Below are positions 57,001-64,000 of a stretch of 64,000 nucleotides of DNA, piece after piece. The stretch is from Undibacterium sp. YM2. Its GTDB lineage: Bacteria > Pseudomonadota > Gammaproteobacteria > Burkholderiales > Burkholderiaceae_D. Made by a program: the position numbers and the translations under genes. The stretch is from contig NZ_AP018441.1 in NCBI RefSeq assembly GCF_009937975.1, forward strand, positions 558,001 through 622,000, written 5' to 3'. Under the pieces are notes generated by a model that had not been told where the DNA came from, made no database searches, and was given only the letters and a program-made list of their open reading frames with translations. Positions within the stretch are counted from its first letter, which is position 1. The number at the start of each line of letters is the position of its first letter.

Positions 57001-59146
57001 CGGCCAGCTCACGCAGGTTATGCACTGCCTCAATCTGCTCCATCAACTGCTCAATATTGGTATTGGGAAATACTGCCATCATATAGCTGCGTATCTGCTG
57101 TTCTGTCAGCGGTTGTAATAGCAAGGCGCGGTATTGGCTTTGATTTTGGCTACCCCGGTGTTCCCCGGTCAAATGATTGTCTTGCTCAGACAATGAGCGA
57201 AAAAACTGGGTGCGACAGCTCAGCAGCACACGTGGCGGCTTGCTTTGGGTTTTGGTTTTTTGCCGCTCACGTGCCTCGGGCAGCACACGCAACAAATTGG
57301 CTGTAAAACTCAGGCCTTGTTTGTCACCTATGCGTGACAGCACTTCATCAAGTCCGTCAAAAATCACCAGCGCACCACTATCCATACTGTCCACTACATC
57401 TTCATACGTGGGCAGCACACCATCGGTTTGCAAATAACCGTTGCGCAAGCAGTCGCCGATGGTCTCTTGCAGTGTGGGTACCTTGCCAGGATGTAACGCG
57501 CTCGCAGCCAGCAACGTGTCTACCTTGCGCAAGTCGAAGTACAGCGGCGCTGGGCTGTCGATGTTCTGGCTGCGCAGCTGCCGCAGGTGCGCCGTCACGC
57601 GCTGTAGTGTGGTGGTTTTACCCATGCCGTATTCACCAAGCAGGGCATAAATGGGGCGTTCTTCAGGCTCACTTAACCAGCTCAGGATGTCATCAAATGC
57701 CACGACCTTTCTGGGGTCATTTTCTTGGCTTCCCTGGTGACCTGCAACCTCCAAAGCATGTAATTCTGCGCGATAGCCATATTGACCACTTACCAGTGGC
57801 TTGCCGTCATCAATGACGTCGAGATGGGCACGTTCAAGGCACTGACGGCGCAAAGCCAGTGCGGCAAGCTTGTCGGTGGCGGCGTTTGTTGCTGTATGTG
57901 GGCGTTCTGCATCTTCGGCAATATCACCATACAGTTGTCCGTCATCGAGCATGGCCTTGATCACCATTGCTGCATTGGCTGCTGCAAGTTTTTGCTTGTT
58001 CTCTTTACCTTCGCCCTTATTGCCATCGGCAAAGTCGCAGATGGCTTTAACAACTATCCAGTCTACCGTTGTACCGTCGAGCGCTTTGGCTACACCGGCG
58101 GCTTCCATTTCGCCACCGACGATGCCTCCTGACCCTGCTATGGCTTTCAGTTTTTCGCGATAGTCGTAGTTGTCCACCAGTTTTTCGCCGGTCAGCATGC
58201 CGCCAAATTCCAGTGTGGGCCAATCAGGTTTGCTGTGATCATGTTTATTGCGAATATCAAGAGTTTCAAGCGTGCGCACCAGGCGACGTGAGGCGGGAGG
58301 GCGGTCACCGGCCAACGTGAAGCTGCCATTTTTGTTGATGCGTGTTGCCTCATAGTCCACGATGAATTTGGAAACCAGCACGTCCCCCACTTTTTGCTTT
58401 TGCTCGTCAACACCAAAGGCAATGCCGACGCTGATAATGGCTGCGGGCTTGTAGGCCTGATGCAAATCACTGGCAGTGCGTTGCGACTCTCTATTACCCT
58501 GGCGGCTATGGTAGTGAAGCACGCGCGCATTGCCATGCTGCCCCAACTCATTGACGCTGACCACTTGACCGGCATGGTGTTTGTCGGTGACTGGCGGCGT
58601 GCTGTCGCCCGTCCAGAAGGTCTTGCGCACTGCGGCAAACTCGTTTTCGTTGTAGGTGATCAGCGCTACCACAGGAGCCTCGCCAACAGGCATGCCAGTC
58701 TGGCCTGTGATGAGGCGGTTTTCTGGTATGGCGCTCAGCCCCTCCAGTTCTGCAATGGCAGTTGGTGGCGGGCCAGTGAACCACAGCCTGCGGTTGGCCG
58801 TGCCCTGGTCTTTGGCACCCACATAGGTAAAACTCAGTAACATGCCTTGCGCCTGTGCAGCGTCGGTAACGGTGCGTAACAGCTTTGACAGCTGTGCACT
58901 GGCACCCTTGGTTTCTGCCATAGGGAACAGCGTCGTATGCAGGGTTTTGACCACGACTGAACCTTCATCATCCAGGCTTTGCAATAGTTTGTCGATCAGT
59001 TCCCGTGCAGCCGGGCTGAGCTTGTCTTGCAGGCGGCGCACCACATTATTGGCCTGCGCACGGCTTAATTTGCGTAGATTGGCTGACGAGCTTGCCTGAT
59101 CTGCCAAGCCTTCGTGAGCGGTGGAGGATGATTTTCGGGTTGCCAT
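54065..59146 (-). CDS. NLR-like defence protein: nucleoside phosphorylase, NACHT, pentapeptide and 14 WD40 repeats
   Basis: A 1693-residue STAND-type protein. Residues 1-120 are a helical N terminus. About 155-395 is a PNP/MTAN-fold domain (IISVGIAFGVDEQKQKVGDV; catalytic-type VGGEMEAAG near 340; ICDFADGNKG), the probable effector acting on nucleosides or nucleotides. NACHT follows: P-loop GEYGMGKTT (about 503-511), Walker B LVIFDGLDEVL (about 592), sensor SCRTQFF (about 640) and FEFAHTSLQEFFLAEYL. About 960-1040 are pentapeptide-like repeats. From about 1054 come 14 WD40 repeats of 42 residues, ending in a short unique tail. By analogy with NLRs, the WD40 array senses a ligand, NACHT oligomerises and the effector acts. 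This is inference. Confidence 0.9.
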   Translation of the reverse strand: MATRKSSSTAHEGLADQASSSANLRKLSRAQANNVVRRLQDKLSPAARELIDKLLQSLDDEGSVVVKTLHTTLFPMAETKGASAQLSKLLRTVTDAAQAQGMLLSFTYVGAKDQGTANRRLWFTGPPPTAIAELEGLSAIPENRLITGQTGMPVGEAPVVALITYNENEFAAVRKTFWTGDSTPPVTDKHHAGQVVSVNELGQHGNARVLHYHSRQGNRESQRTASDLHQAYKPAAIISVGIAFGVDEQKQKVGDVLVSKFIVDYEATRINKNGSFTLAGDRPPASRRLVRTLETLDIRNKHDHSKPDWPTLEFGGMLTGEKLVDNYDYREKLKAIAGSGGIVGGEMEAAGVAKALDGTTVDWIVVKAICDFADGNKGEGKENKQKLAAANAAMVIKAMLDDGQLYGDIAEDAERPHTATNAATDKLAALALRRQCLERAHLDVIDDGKPLVSGQYGYRAELHALEVAGHQGSQENDPRKVVAFDDILSWLSEPEERPIYALLGEYGMGKTTTLQRVTAHLRQLRSQNIDSPAPLYFDLRKVDTLLAASALHPGKVPTLQETIGDCLRNGYLQTDGVLPTYEDVVDSMDSGALVIFDGLDEVLSRIGDKQGLSFTANLLRVLPEARERQKTKTQSKPPRVLLSCRTQFFRSLSEQDNHLTGEHRGSQNQSQYRALLLQPLTEQQIRSYMMAVFPNTNIEQLMEQIEAVHNLRELAGRPFTLKLVADFVPMLEQWRAQGKRVTGATLYREVAKQWLIRDKEKQSFQPEDKLLLASALAAHFWRNKLKGITARQLESWLGQWLAQQGPHEDFQTKPRDLLQEDLRNSTFLKRVDVEGKDSRFEFAHTSLQEFFLAEYLLQALRSHSVNAREDWRLPMVSDETLDFLGQLLAEWDPDADGPAPLQTMAAWRSPYLALASELQLAYGLRAHTSGWPMPRLDGMDLQGADLSDWRFGSRSEEPLPSSQTHRRLNLAGCDFSHGNLRRAKFWNVDLRAAVFDHSSCEQAEVLHCELANSSWADAVVDGMQMRPQVAPEIRAAWVPPGHQMEEQRKLAWLRGHISGVRSCVFSSDAHNLLSAANDGTIYLWETTTGTLLREFVGHADWVTSCAFSPDGHSVLSASHDKTLRLWETATGTLLREFVGHADWVTSCAFSPDGHSVLSASDDKTLRLWETATGTLLREFVGHADEVRSCVFSPDGHSLLSASNDKNLRLWETATGTLLREFVGHSSWVMSCAFSPDGHSVLSASNDCTLRLWETATGTLLREFAGHAGTVMSCVFSPDGHHLLSASADTTLRLWETATGTLLREFVGHADTVTSCVFSPDGHSLLSASDDKTLRLWETTTGTLLWEFVGHAYWVMSCAFSPDGHRLLSASHDKTLRLWETTTGTLLREFVGHADTVTSCAFSPDGHSVLSASDDCTLRLWENATGTLLWEFAGHADAVTSCAFSPDGHRLLSASRDKTLRLWETATGTLLREFVGHANTVTSCAFSPDGHYLLSASDDKTLRLWESATGTLLREFAGHVDTVTSCVFSPDGHHLLSASRDKTLRLWETATGTLLREFAGHADWVSSCVFSPDGQHLLSASDDKTLRLWETATGTLLRVFVGHADWVRSCIFSPDGHSVLSVSDDKTVRLWDAATGQTLRVSTIMESGAAAWLHDTNTLLNASGNVWRYLKWRAMDENNWPVVWQLSPEEMNDE

Positions 59147-59650
59147 GATGCGCCTTTGGTTGATGTTGCTCAGTGGGGACGCTTAATCTTAGAACTATCC
59201 AACTCATTAATCAAGAAGTATTGGTAGCATTGGGTTGTGTTGATAAATAATTGCATATTAGATAATTTATGAAATTGCATCTTGATGCTAATGATGTTAT
59301 CTATAAGCCAACAGAGGAGATGTGCGCCAAAAAAATAGTCAGTAGTATTTCGGTATGAAAGAGGCGCATTGGTGCGGGCAGCAAGAGCAAATTGATATAT
59401 GCCGTTGTCGTAAGGGATGTAGATGCTCGTGGTAGTCAAGTCCTTCCTGAATCGTTTCACGGAAAAGAGGTACCTTATTAATACGATTCTGGGGTTACAG
59501 GTGTGAACTATGGATTTTGTATCGTATATCTTTATCCAGCGATATCATGATAAGTATGAATTGCAATTTTACTGACAGTATGGGGTGCAAATGGTTGGCA
59601 GGTTTTATGTACACGCGCCCAGCACCTGAAAAATTCTAACGGAAAATAAT
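59147..59650. other. Divergent control region, AT-rich
   Basis: This 504-bp gap separates the leftward NLR-like gene from the rightward 680-residue protein gene. It is notably AT-rich. A 96-residue open frame on the minus strand (59170-59460) has neither ribosome-binding site nor protein-like composition, so I do not call it. Promoters for both neighbours must lie here, but no confident site is visible. Confidence 0.5.
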
Positions 59651-61693
59651 ATGACAATGAACAGTTCTGCACCTGCCACTGGGGTAGTGGATGGCACGGT
59701 GGATATGGTGCTGGGCATGCTGAGCCAGTATGCAGTAAGCCTTGATACGAAAAATTTCTCGGCTAGCCTGTATGCAGAATCGCTGTTGTACATGATTTAT
59801 TGGTTCCATCGCCTGCGTGATCCCATCCGCAAGAATGGGATCGAAGATTGCGTAGCCAGATACCTGGACGTAGCCAGTCAATCGGCAGTAGTGAAAGCCT
59901 TATTGTCGGATCAGACGCTGAAAGCACAGGCAAAACAACGCATTGATCAGGGCGTCATGGTTCGCAAAACGGTTGATGTGCTTGTCATGCGCGATGGGCA
60001 GAATGGCAGGGAATTCCTGGCTCTGGACAGAACAGTATTTCCTGAAGGCATCGCTCTGCCAGGTGGCTTGCTGCAAGATGAAGATGAACAAAACGAAATT
60101 GGAATTCCAGCCAATATTTTTGCAGCACTCCGGGTAACCGGCAGCAAAGTGTTCGGATCTGCAGCGCCAGAATATGGGATTGCAGAAGCAGGTGGACGCA
60201 AATACTATTTTGTGCGGAGCAAGGCAGAAAGCAAAGCCAAAAACGAAGCCCGCATCTACATGGACAGAACCGTTACTCACGGATATCGCGACCATCTCAA
60301 AGAAATTGCTGTCCCATCTGACCCTCGTCACATCGTCGATACGATCGGATTTCTCGTAGAAATTTCCGATACCGAAGACGTTCATGGCAGGTGGCTGCCT
60401 GAGAGCGTGATGACGACACCGTATGCGAAAGAAGGCTCCTTTGCCTTTGGTCATCACAAACAAATTGCCGCTGCGCTGCTTGCGAAAAATTTTACAAAAA
60501 CGCAGGGTATTTCCCATCACGAATGGATACGGGAGTGGGTCAGGAACCCGGTGGACTTATACCGCGGATTGAGGGCTCGGTTTGAGTCGCATGACAACAA
60601 TCTGGACACCCCAGTTCTGGAGCTGCTGCCAGTGGTCGACTATTTCCGCAGCCAGATGACACTTCCGGCGATGGACGAGAAGTGCCGTGACAGTGCCGCA
60701 CTTTCTTTTATGCGTGAGCAGTTGCTTTATAAATTCCATCACGTCACCATACAGAATGGTGCGATGTGCCCGTATGCACCAACCTTGCGCATCCTGTTTG
60801 AAGCGGTCGGCTTCTTTGACGTCGCATGCCGCACCGACAAAAACCTGAGTACCCATTTTCAAAAGAAATATTGGTACCGTTATGAAGAGCTGATGCGCCG
60901 GATTCCTGAAGTCATCATCATCCCGACTTTCGACAATATCTCTGCGACTGACCTCATGAAGATAAGGGGCACGCCAGTGTATTTTGTCGGCGTATCTACC
61001 GAGCCTGTGTATGTCGATGAGTTCTGGCAATCTCCGCTCGAATTCCTGATTCATGACCTGAACCATGCCTGGAAGATGATGGACATGGACGACAGATTTT
61101 TCAAGCATAGACCTGAAGTCAGCAGGGACGAGTTGATCAATAAATCCAATGCCTTTATCCGTGAGTACTTCCCGACGATCGCCATACAAAAAACGGACAC
61201 GGAAGAGCAAAAGGAAATGAAAAAACTCAAGAAAATTTTGCTGTTTGAAGTCGGGCATGAAGATGCCAGACCACTGTTGCCAGCGATCGTCAGCGAAGCG
61301 CTGCTGGAAGATGAGGGCTATGAATTCCCGGACATTGTCGTCCGTTATGATGAAGAAGGCAAACAGGCTTATCTGGAACAGCGCACGATACCCGGTATCA
61401 CTGCACTTTCTTATGTCAGGCATAAACTGCAGCACGGCTTCTTTGATCAGACTGATTCGCAGAATATACAAATCGTCTCGCCCAAGTATCGCAGCGTGGA
61501 ATGGATAGTCAAGGCAACAGAAGAATTGCTGACTGAGATGCAGGCAACAATCCCACCCGCCGTGCAAGCAGAAGGTTTGACAGAATACCTGACCCGTCAG
61601 GCTTGCTCCAGGGGACCGACTATTCTTCATGCACCGGAAAACCTGGACCCGGCTATAGAAGAATATGGAGATGGAACGGCGTCAAAGGAATAG
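59651..61693 (+). CDS. Degenerate Nudix-like/HDxxH protein, unknown function
   Basis: A 680-residue cytoplasmic protein not recognised as a whole. Residues 105-165 resemble a Nudix domain (VDVLVMRDGQNGREFLALDR; IALPGGLLQDEDE), but the Nudix box reads IPANIFAALRVTGSKV, without the REXXEE catalytic glutamates, so it is probably a binding rather than hydrolytic module. The C-terminal half contains SPLEFLIHDLNHAWKMMDMD near residue 465, an HDxxH motif suggestive of a metal site. A helical charged part (near 520) follows. It is divergent from the PNP-NACHT-WD40 gene, and both lie within the A and B repeats, suggesting one functional unit. ATG 59651 with GGAAAA upstream. Confidence 0.8.
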   Translation: MTMNSSAPATGVVDGTVDMVLGMLSQYAVSLDTKNFSASLYAESLLYMIYWFHRLRDPIRKNGIEDCVARYLDVASQSAVVKALLSDQTLKAQAKQRIDQGVMVRKTVDVLVMRDGQNGREFLALDRTVFPEGIALPGGLLQDEDEQNEIGIPANIFAALRVTGSKVFGSAAPEYGIAEAGGRKYYFVRSKAESKAKNEARIYMDRTVTHGYRDHLKEIAVPSDPRHIVDTIGFLVEISDTEDVHGRWLPESVMTTPYAKEGSFAFGHHKQIAAALLAKNFTKTQGISHHEWIREWVRNPVDLYRGLRARFESHDNNLDTPVLELLPVVDYFRSQMTLPAMDEKCRDSAALSFMREQLLYKFHHVTIQNGAMCPYAPTLRILFEAVGFFDVACRTDKNLSTHFQKKYWYRYEELMRRIPEVIIIPTFDNISATDLMKIRGTPVYFVGVSTEPVYVDEFWQSPLEFLIHDLNHAWKMMDMDDRFFKHRPEVSRDELINKSNAFIREYFPTIAIQKTDTEEQKEMKKLKKILLFEVGHEDARPLLPAIVSEALLEDEGYEFPDIVVRYDEEGKQAYLEQRTIPGITALSYVRHKLQHGFFDQTDSQNIQIVSPKYRSVEWIVKATEELLTEMQATIPPAVQAEGLTEYLTRQACSRGPTILHAPENLDPAIEEYGDGTASKE

Positions 61694-61828
61694 GTGTTGT
61701 CGTTCACAGATAGTGCCAGCGCTCGGACTTGCACTACCTGTGGTTTTCAGAGATTTTTAGGACAAGGCAGGTGTTATTGTCCCTTGATCACAATGAGCAC
61801 CGCCTACTTGCCAGATACCCAGCACCAC

Positions 61829-61936
61829 TTGATGTTGATTGGCGTTGACTACTCGCGCTCAACTTGGCGAGGTCGATGCCGGGAACAATATCAAGCATTT
61901 GCTGTTCCCCGTTTTACTGATTAAGATCATTTATCA
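61829..61936. repeat. Structured flanking repeat B
   Basis: Counterpart of repeat A. Hairpin GGGAACA/TGTTCCC at 61881-61887 and 61903-61909. The copy also keeps the first bases that in A encode the end of the NLR-like gene (AAGATCATT.ATCATTCA). On its far side the repeat stops precisely at the stop codon of a truncated leftward ORF. Between 61694 and 61828 no gene is seen. Confidence 0.75.
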
Positions 61937-62023
61937 TTCACCATTTGCATGATGATCTGCGCGTGCCATCACCCCTTCGACGTACTGCAGCAACACTTTT
62001 ATTTCGGTTACGCTGGTTGCCAT
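61934..62023 (-). pseudogene. Truncated gene start fused to repeat B
   Basis: A 29-codon frame with a good ribosome-binding site (GAGGAAAAT) reads MATSVTEIKVLLQYVEGVMA then RADHHANGE and stops in repeat B. The first 26 residues look like a real protein N terminus that I associate with hypothetical proteins near mobile DNA. The remainder appears lost at a recombination junction. Too short to have a confident function. From 62024 to 62180 nothing is supported. Confidence 0.5.
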
Positions 62024-62182
62024 ATTTTCCTCAAACTAGAGCACAACACCGAACCCGGTCATTGCCAAAGTCCGCACATAGCGAGCAGATGGAATGCACG
62101 GGAAAGAATTTATACTTGCAGCAGTACTGCCAGTGAACCTTGTATTTCTTTTTTCTATCTGCGTTTGATGACTTACGCCTGT

Positions 62183-62252
62183 TTGTTGATTTGCACTGAA
62201 AATTGCCCCACTTTGCTGGATAAATTGCATCTAAAATTGACCCATGTTTAGC
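62183..62252 (+). mobile_element. Left end of an IS21-type insertion sequence
   Basis: The sequence TTGATTTGCACTGAAAATTG followed by CCCCACTTTG, then a second similar unit CTAAAATTGACCCATG, is the multiple-repeat end of IS21-family elements. The istA start follows about 40 bp later. A second copy of the first 30 bp occurs at 63207. Confidence 0.7.
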
Positions 62253-62289
62253 ACACAATCCTACTTATCTTGATGAGTAGGGAGCAGGA

Positions 62290-63033
62290 GTGATTGACGT
62301 GGCATTACTAGAACTCATTTCATAAATAGGGTGAGATGCGTTTGTCTCATAACGTGGGCTGGCAAGGGTACAGCAGGGGTTTCGTGCAGCATGCTGCACG
62401 CCTGCGTACGATGTGCGCTTACCAGCGCACATGCGTCCTGCAAGGAGACGAGGCAGTCAAAGCTTTGCCTATTGATAACGAGTCCAACGCAGTCCAGCGC
62501 GCGTTATGAGGCAAACCCTCCGGGAACTGACGATTTGGGCGCATTGCAGCGTGCAGTTTTGTTACCACGCACTTGCAAAGGCGGACGCCTTAGCTGCACA
62601 GGGTACACACCTAAGGCCTTGCACTGCATCCCAAATCGTCTTGTTCGCACTCATCCTATTTATGAAATGAGTTCTAGGTATTATTCGACGCTGGCACATT
62701 CGTGACCAGATTCCATTACCCGAGATCGCCAGACGACTGGGCATCTCTCGCAACACTGTCCGGCGCTATCTGCGCTCTGAAGTCAGAGAGCCAGCCTATG
62801 CGGATCGGCAAACAACAAGCGCCATCGATAAATATGCATTACAGCTTTCAAGCTGGCTTAAAACCGAAGCGGGTAAAAATCGTAAGCAGCGACGAAGCTT
62901 AAAGCAGCTTCATCTCGATCTGAAAGAACTGGGATTTGAGGGGTCGTATGACCGGGTGGCCGCCTTCGCCAGGAAGTGGAAGGTGGATCAAACTGACAGG
63001 GTCAATTCAGCTAGCAAACGCACAGTTAAGTGA
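62290..63033 (+). pseudogene. istA: IS21-type transposase IstA, interrupted and truncated
   Basis: A GTG start with a GGGAGCAGGA ribosome-binding site opens VIDVALL, then is interrupted by the 370-bp element at 62308-62677. Removing that element and one CTAG restores the frame exactly: VIDVALLGIIRRWHIRDQIP and then LPEIARRLGISRNTVRRYLR (helix-turn-helix), AYADRQTTSAIDKYALQLSS, GKNRKQRRSLKQLHLDLKEL. The frame ends at 63031-63033 after about 125 residues; IstA is normally about 500 residues, so the DDE domain and istB are missing. Confidence 0.85.
62308..62677. mobile_element. 370-bp MITE/IS5-type element in istA
   Basis: The ends are inverted repeats of about 30 bp (CTAGAACTCATTTCATAAAT...). 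A CTAG is found on both edges as target duplication, the target pattern of the IS5 family (YTAR). No transposase is encoded, so this is a non-autonomous element. Internally it has further palindromic parts such as GCAGCATGCTGC. Confidence 0.8.
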
Positions 63034-63038
63034 AAAAA

Positions 63039-63197
63039 GTTCAGACTTGAATGAAAATCGACTGTCGATGTTCATTTAACTTTGAACTGCCGAAACAGCT
63101 AAAACAAGCACTTACAAAACAGCAGACAATTTAAGTCTGAACCTTTTTTTCGTTTAACTCTGAATTCGTAAGGGTTTTTTCCATTTAAGTCTGAACT
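63039..63197. repeat. Cluster of TTTAAGTCTGAAC-type repeats
   Basis: Four copies of a 13-15-bp motif in one orientation (63074, 63129, 63152, 63183; e.g. ATTTAAGTCTGAACC and GTTTAACTCTGAATT) and one inverted copy (AGTTCAGACT, 63039). Arrays of this kind are typical of transposase-binding ends of large transposons. Confidence 0.7.
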
Positions 63198-63206
63198 TTG
63201 AGAGAT

Positions 63207-63239
63207 TGTTGATTTGCACTGAAAATTGCCCCACTTTTT
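63207..63239 (+). mobile_element. Second copy of the IS21-type end
   Basis: TTGTTGATTTGCACTGAAAA followed by TTGCCCCACTTT is identical for 30 bp to the end at 62183 and in the same orientation, so it is either an element end left by a second IS or a deletion product. From 63240 to 63496 nothing is supported. Confidence 0.65.
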
Positions 63240-63496
63240 AGGCGACGCGGCATTCGGTCGAATCCTTCACTGAATGGGGGAACAGGAAAAACGAAAATAG
63301 CACGCTAGTTCGAGCCAGGCCCCCTATTCCGTTTAGGCAGCAAGCGTCCCGCTAAGTCAGGATAGCAACGTTCAATGCAGCCGGTTGATAAATTATTGAC
63401 AATAGGTTTGAATTCAGTGTTTAATAGAATAGATAAATAAATACCAAAAGTTTTCTGACTGTTCTTTCTACATATTGGAGACGCGCTTGAAAGCGC

Positions 63497-63718
63497 ATGG
63501 ATTATTGGACGACCTCGACGCAGATGGTCTACAAGCGTGGTCTAGGTGCAGCGCAGCCAACAGGCCAGGTGTCGACGGTTGCAGTCCGCCTGGACACCAT
63601 ACTCTCGGCAATTGCAGCCCTGGTCCTAAAGCTCGATTCACTGAACAATTGGTTCTCTCACCGCCGCAATGACCTAGCTGGGCACGCGGCGCTTATTACA
63701 GCAATTGCTGCAGCATGA
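63497..63718 (+). CDS. Small hypothetical protein before a tyrosinase-like gene
   Basis: A 73-residue protein with a likely helix (TVAVRLDTILSAIAALVLKL) and an Ala-rich end (HAALITAIAAA). No family recognised. The stop is 16 bp from the next ATG, so the two genes may be an operon. A second frame starting at 63475 overlaps it and reads less like a protein. Confidence 0.4.
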   Translation: MDYWTTSTQMVYKRGLGAAQPTGQVSTVAVRLDTILSAIAALVLKLDSLNNWFSHRRNDLAGHAALITAIAAA

Positions 63719-63734
63719 AACTTTTGGGGTAATC

Positions 63735-64000
63735 ATGAAGCGCAGGACAATTTTGGTGTTTTCTACTATTGGTGGCGTTGCATGTGCATTTGGTGGTTTG
63801 AATGCTCGAGCAGCTAACATTGCGACTCGGGTTGATTTCAAGAAGCTCAGCCAGCAGGATCAATCGCTTTTTGCAGCCGCAGTCGAGCTAATGATGAAGC
63901 GCGAAGCTAGTGACCCGGGCAGCTGGTACTACTTGGCGGCAACGCACTCGCACCTCGACTTCAAATCTAGGGCGGAATTACTGGAAGCTGCGAAAAAAGA
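63735..64000 (+). CDS. Tyrosinase-family protein, N-terminal part (runs off the edge)
   Basis: The first 88 residues are visible. A basic twin-arginine-like signal (MKRRTILVFSTIGGVACAFG, then GLNARAAN) leads to VDFKKLSQQDQSLFAAAVEL and REASDPGSWYYLAATHS. The pattern of SLS/SxxDQ...AV...DPxSWYYxAAxH is that of bacterial tyrosinase-type copper oxidases, where the histidine lies before the copper A site. A GGGG ribosome-binding site precedes the ATG. The catalytic domain is outside the window, so this call is moderate. Confidence 0.55.
   Translation, partial: MKRRTILVFSTIGGVACAFGGLNARAANIATRVDFKKLSQQDQSLFAAAVELMMKREASDPGSWYYLAATHSHLDFKSRAELLEAAKK

Noticed and set aside
59170..59460. 96-residue open frame on the minus strand
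   Set aside because: No ribosome-binding site, atypical composition, and it lies in an AT-rich control region.
53973..61936. Repeats A and B as integron attC sites
   Set aside because: The hairpin is only 7 bp and the conserved RYYYAAC/GTTRRRY boxes are not found in matching positions; no integrase is present.
63475..63672. Alternative 65-residue frame
   Set aside because: Overlaps a more protein-like frame starting at 63497 and reads as low-quality sequence.

Overview
The window is chromosomal DNA of a moderate-GC Gram-negative bacterium. The gene content (BMP-type nucleoside ABC transporter, psuK-psuG, many LysR regulators, lipoprotein chitinases with Pro-Thr linkers, DUF1428, an EamA exporter) and the coding style suggest a betaproteobacterium, probably Burkholderiales near Oxalobacteraceae. 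That placement is an inference; no rRNA or marker gene is present. I found no tRNA, rRNA or CRISPR array.

Layout. 1-4.1 kb: a leftward nucleoside/ribose uptake operon (ribokinase, BMP binding protein, ABC ATPase) that runs off the left edge, with a LacI-type operator in front. 4.3-13.2 kb: a decayed AraC-type regulator, a racemase-like protein with an altered active site, an NHL propeller protein beside a repetitive hydrophilic protein, a collagen-like lipoprotein and a large exported protein with one CxxCH motif. 13.5-15.6 kb: psuK-psuG (pseudouridine breakdown), which fits with the uptake operon. 15.7-18.6 kb: exported aspartyl protease, patatin and small proteins.

18.8-26.2 kb is the first defence-type locus: a WGR/HEAT-repeat protein, a winged-helix/SWIM zinc-finger protein (4-bp overlap) and a retron reverse transcriptase. 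Between the second and third genes lies a very clear msr-msd RNA: a promoter, a1/a2 pairing, msr hairpins and a perfect 25-bp msd stem. This matches the gene set described for type XIII retrons. The RT here carries a lysine/alanine-rich tail ending in hydrophobic helices.

26-46 kb is accessory metabolism and envelope biology: TPR membrane protein, creatininase family, four LysR genes with short-chain dehydrogenase, tautomerase, degenerate metallo-beta-lactamase-fold protein, EamA exporter, metallophosphoesterase, serine hydrolase and S41 peptidase. 47-52.3 kb holds two chitinase lipoproteins around a cupin_8 gene, with shared TGGTAT-type boxes upstream.

54-61.7 kb is the second, most unusual locus: a 1693-residue protein joining a nucleoside phosphorylase-like domain, a NACHT NTPase, pentapeptide repeats and 14 nearly identical WD40 repeats, divergent from a 680-residue protein with a degenerate Nudix-like box and an HDxxH motif. 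A diverged direct repeat that keeps a hairpin through a compensatory base-pair change flanks this pair. 62-63.3 kb is transposon debris: an IS21-type istA fragment interrupted by a 370-bp MITE at a CTAG target. The window ends in the start of a probable tyrosinase-family gene.

Four otherwise complete genes (Cache protein, glutamine amidotransferase, serine hydrolase, second chitinase) are each broken by loss of one base in a G/C run. This may mean sequence error rather than true decay.
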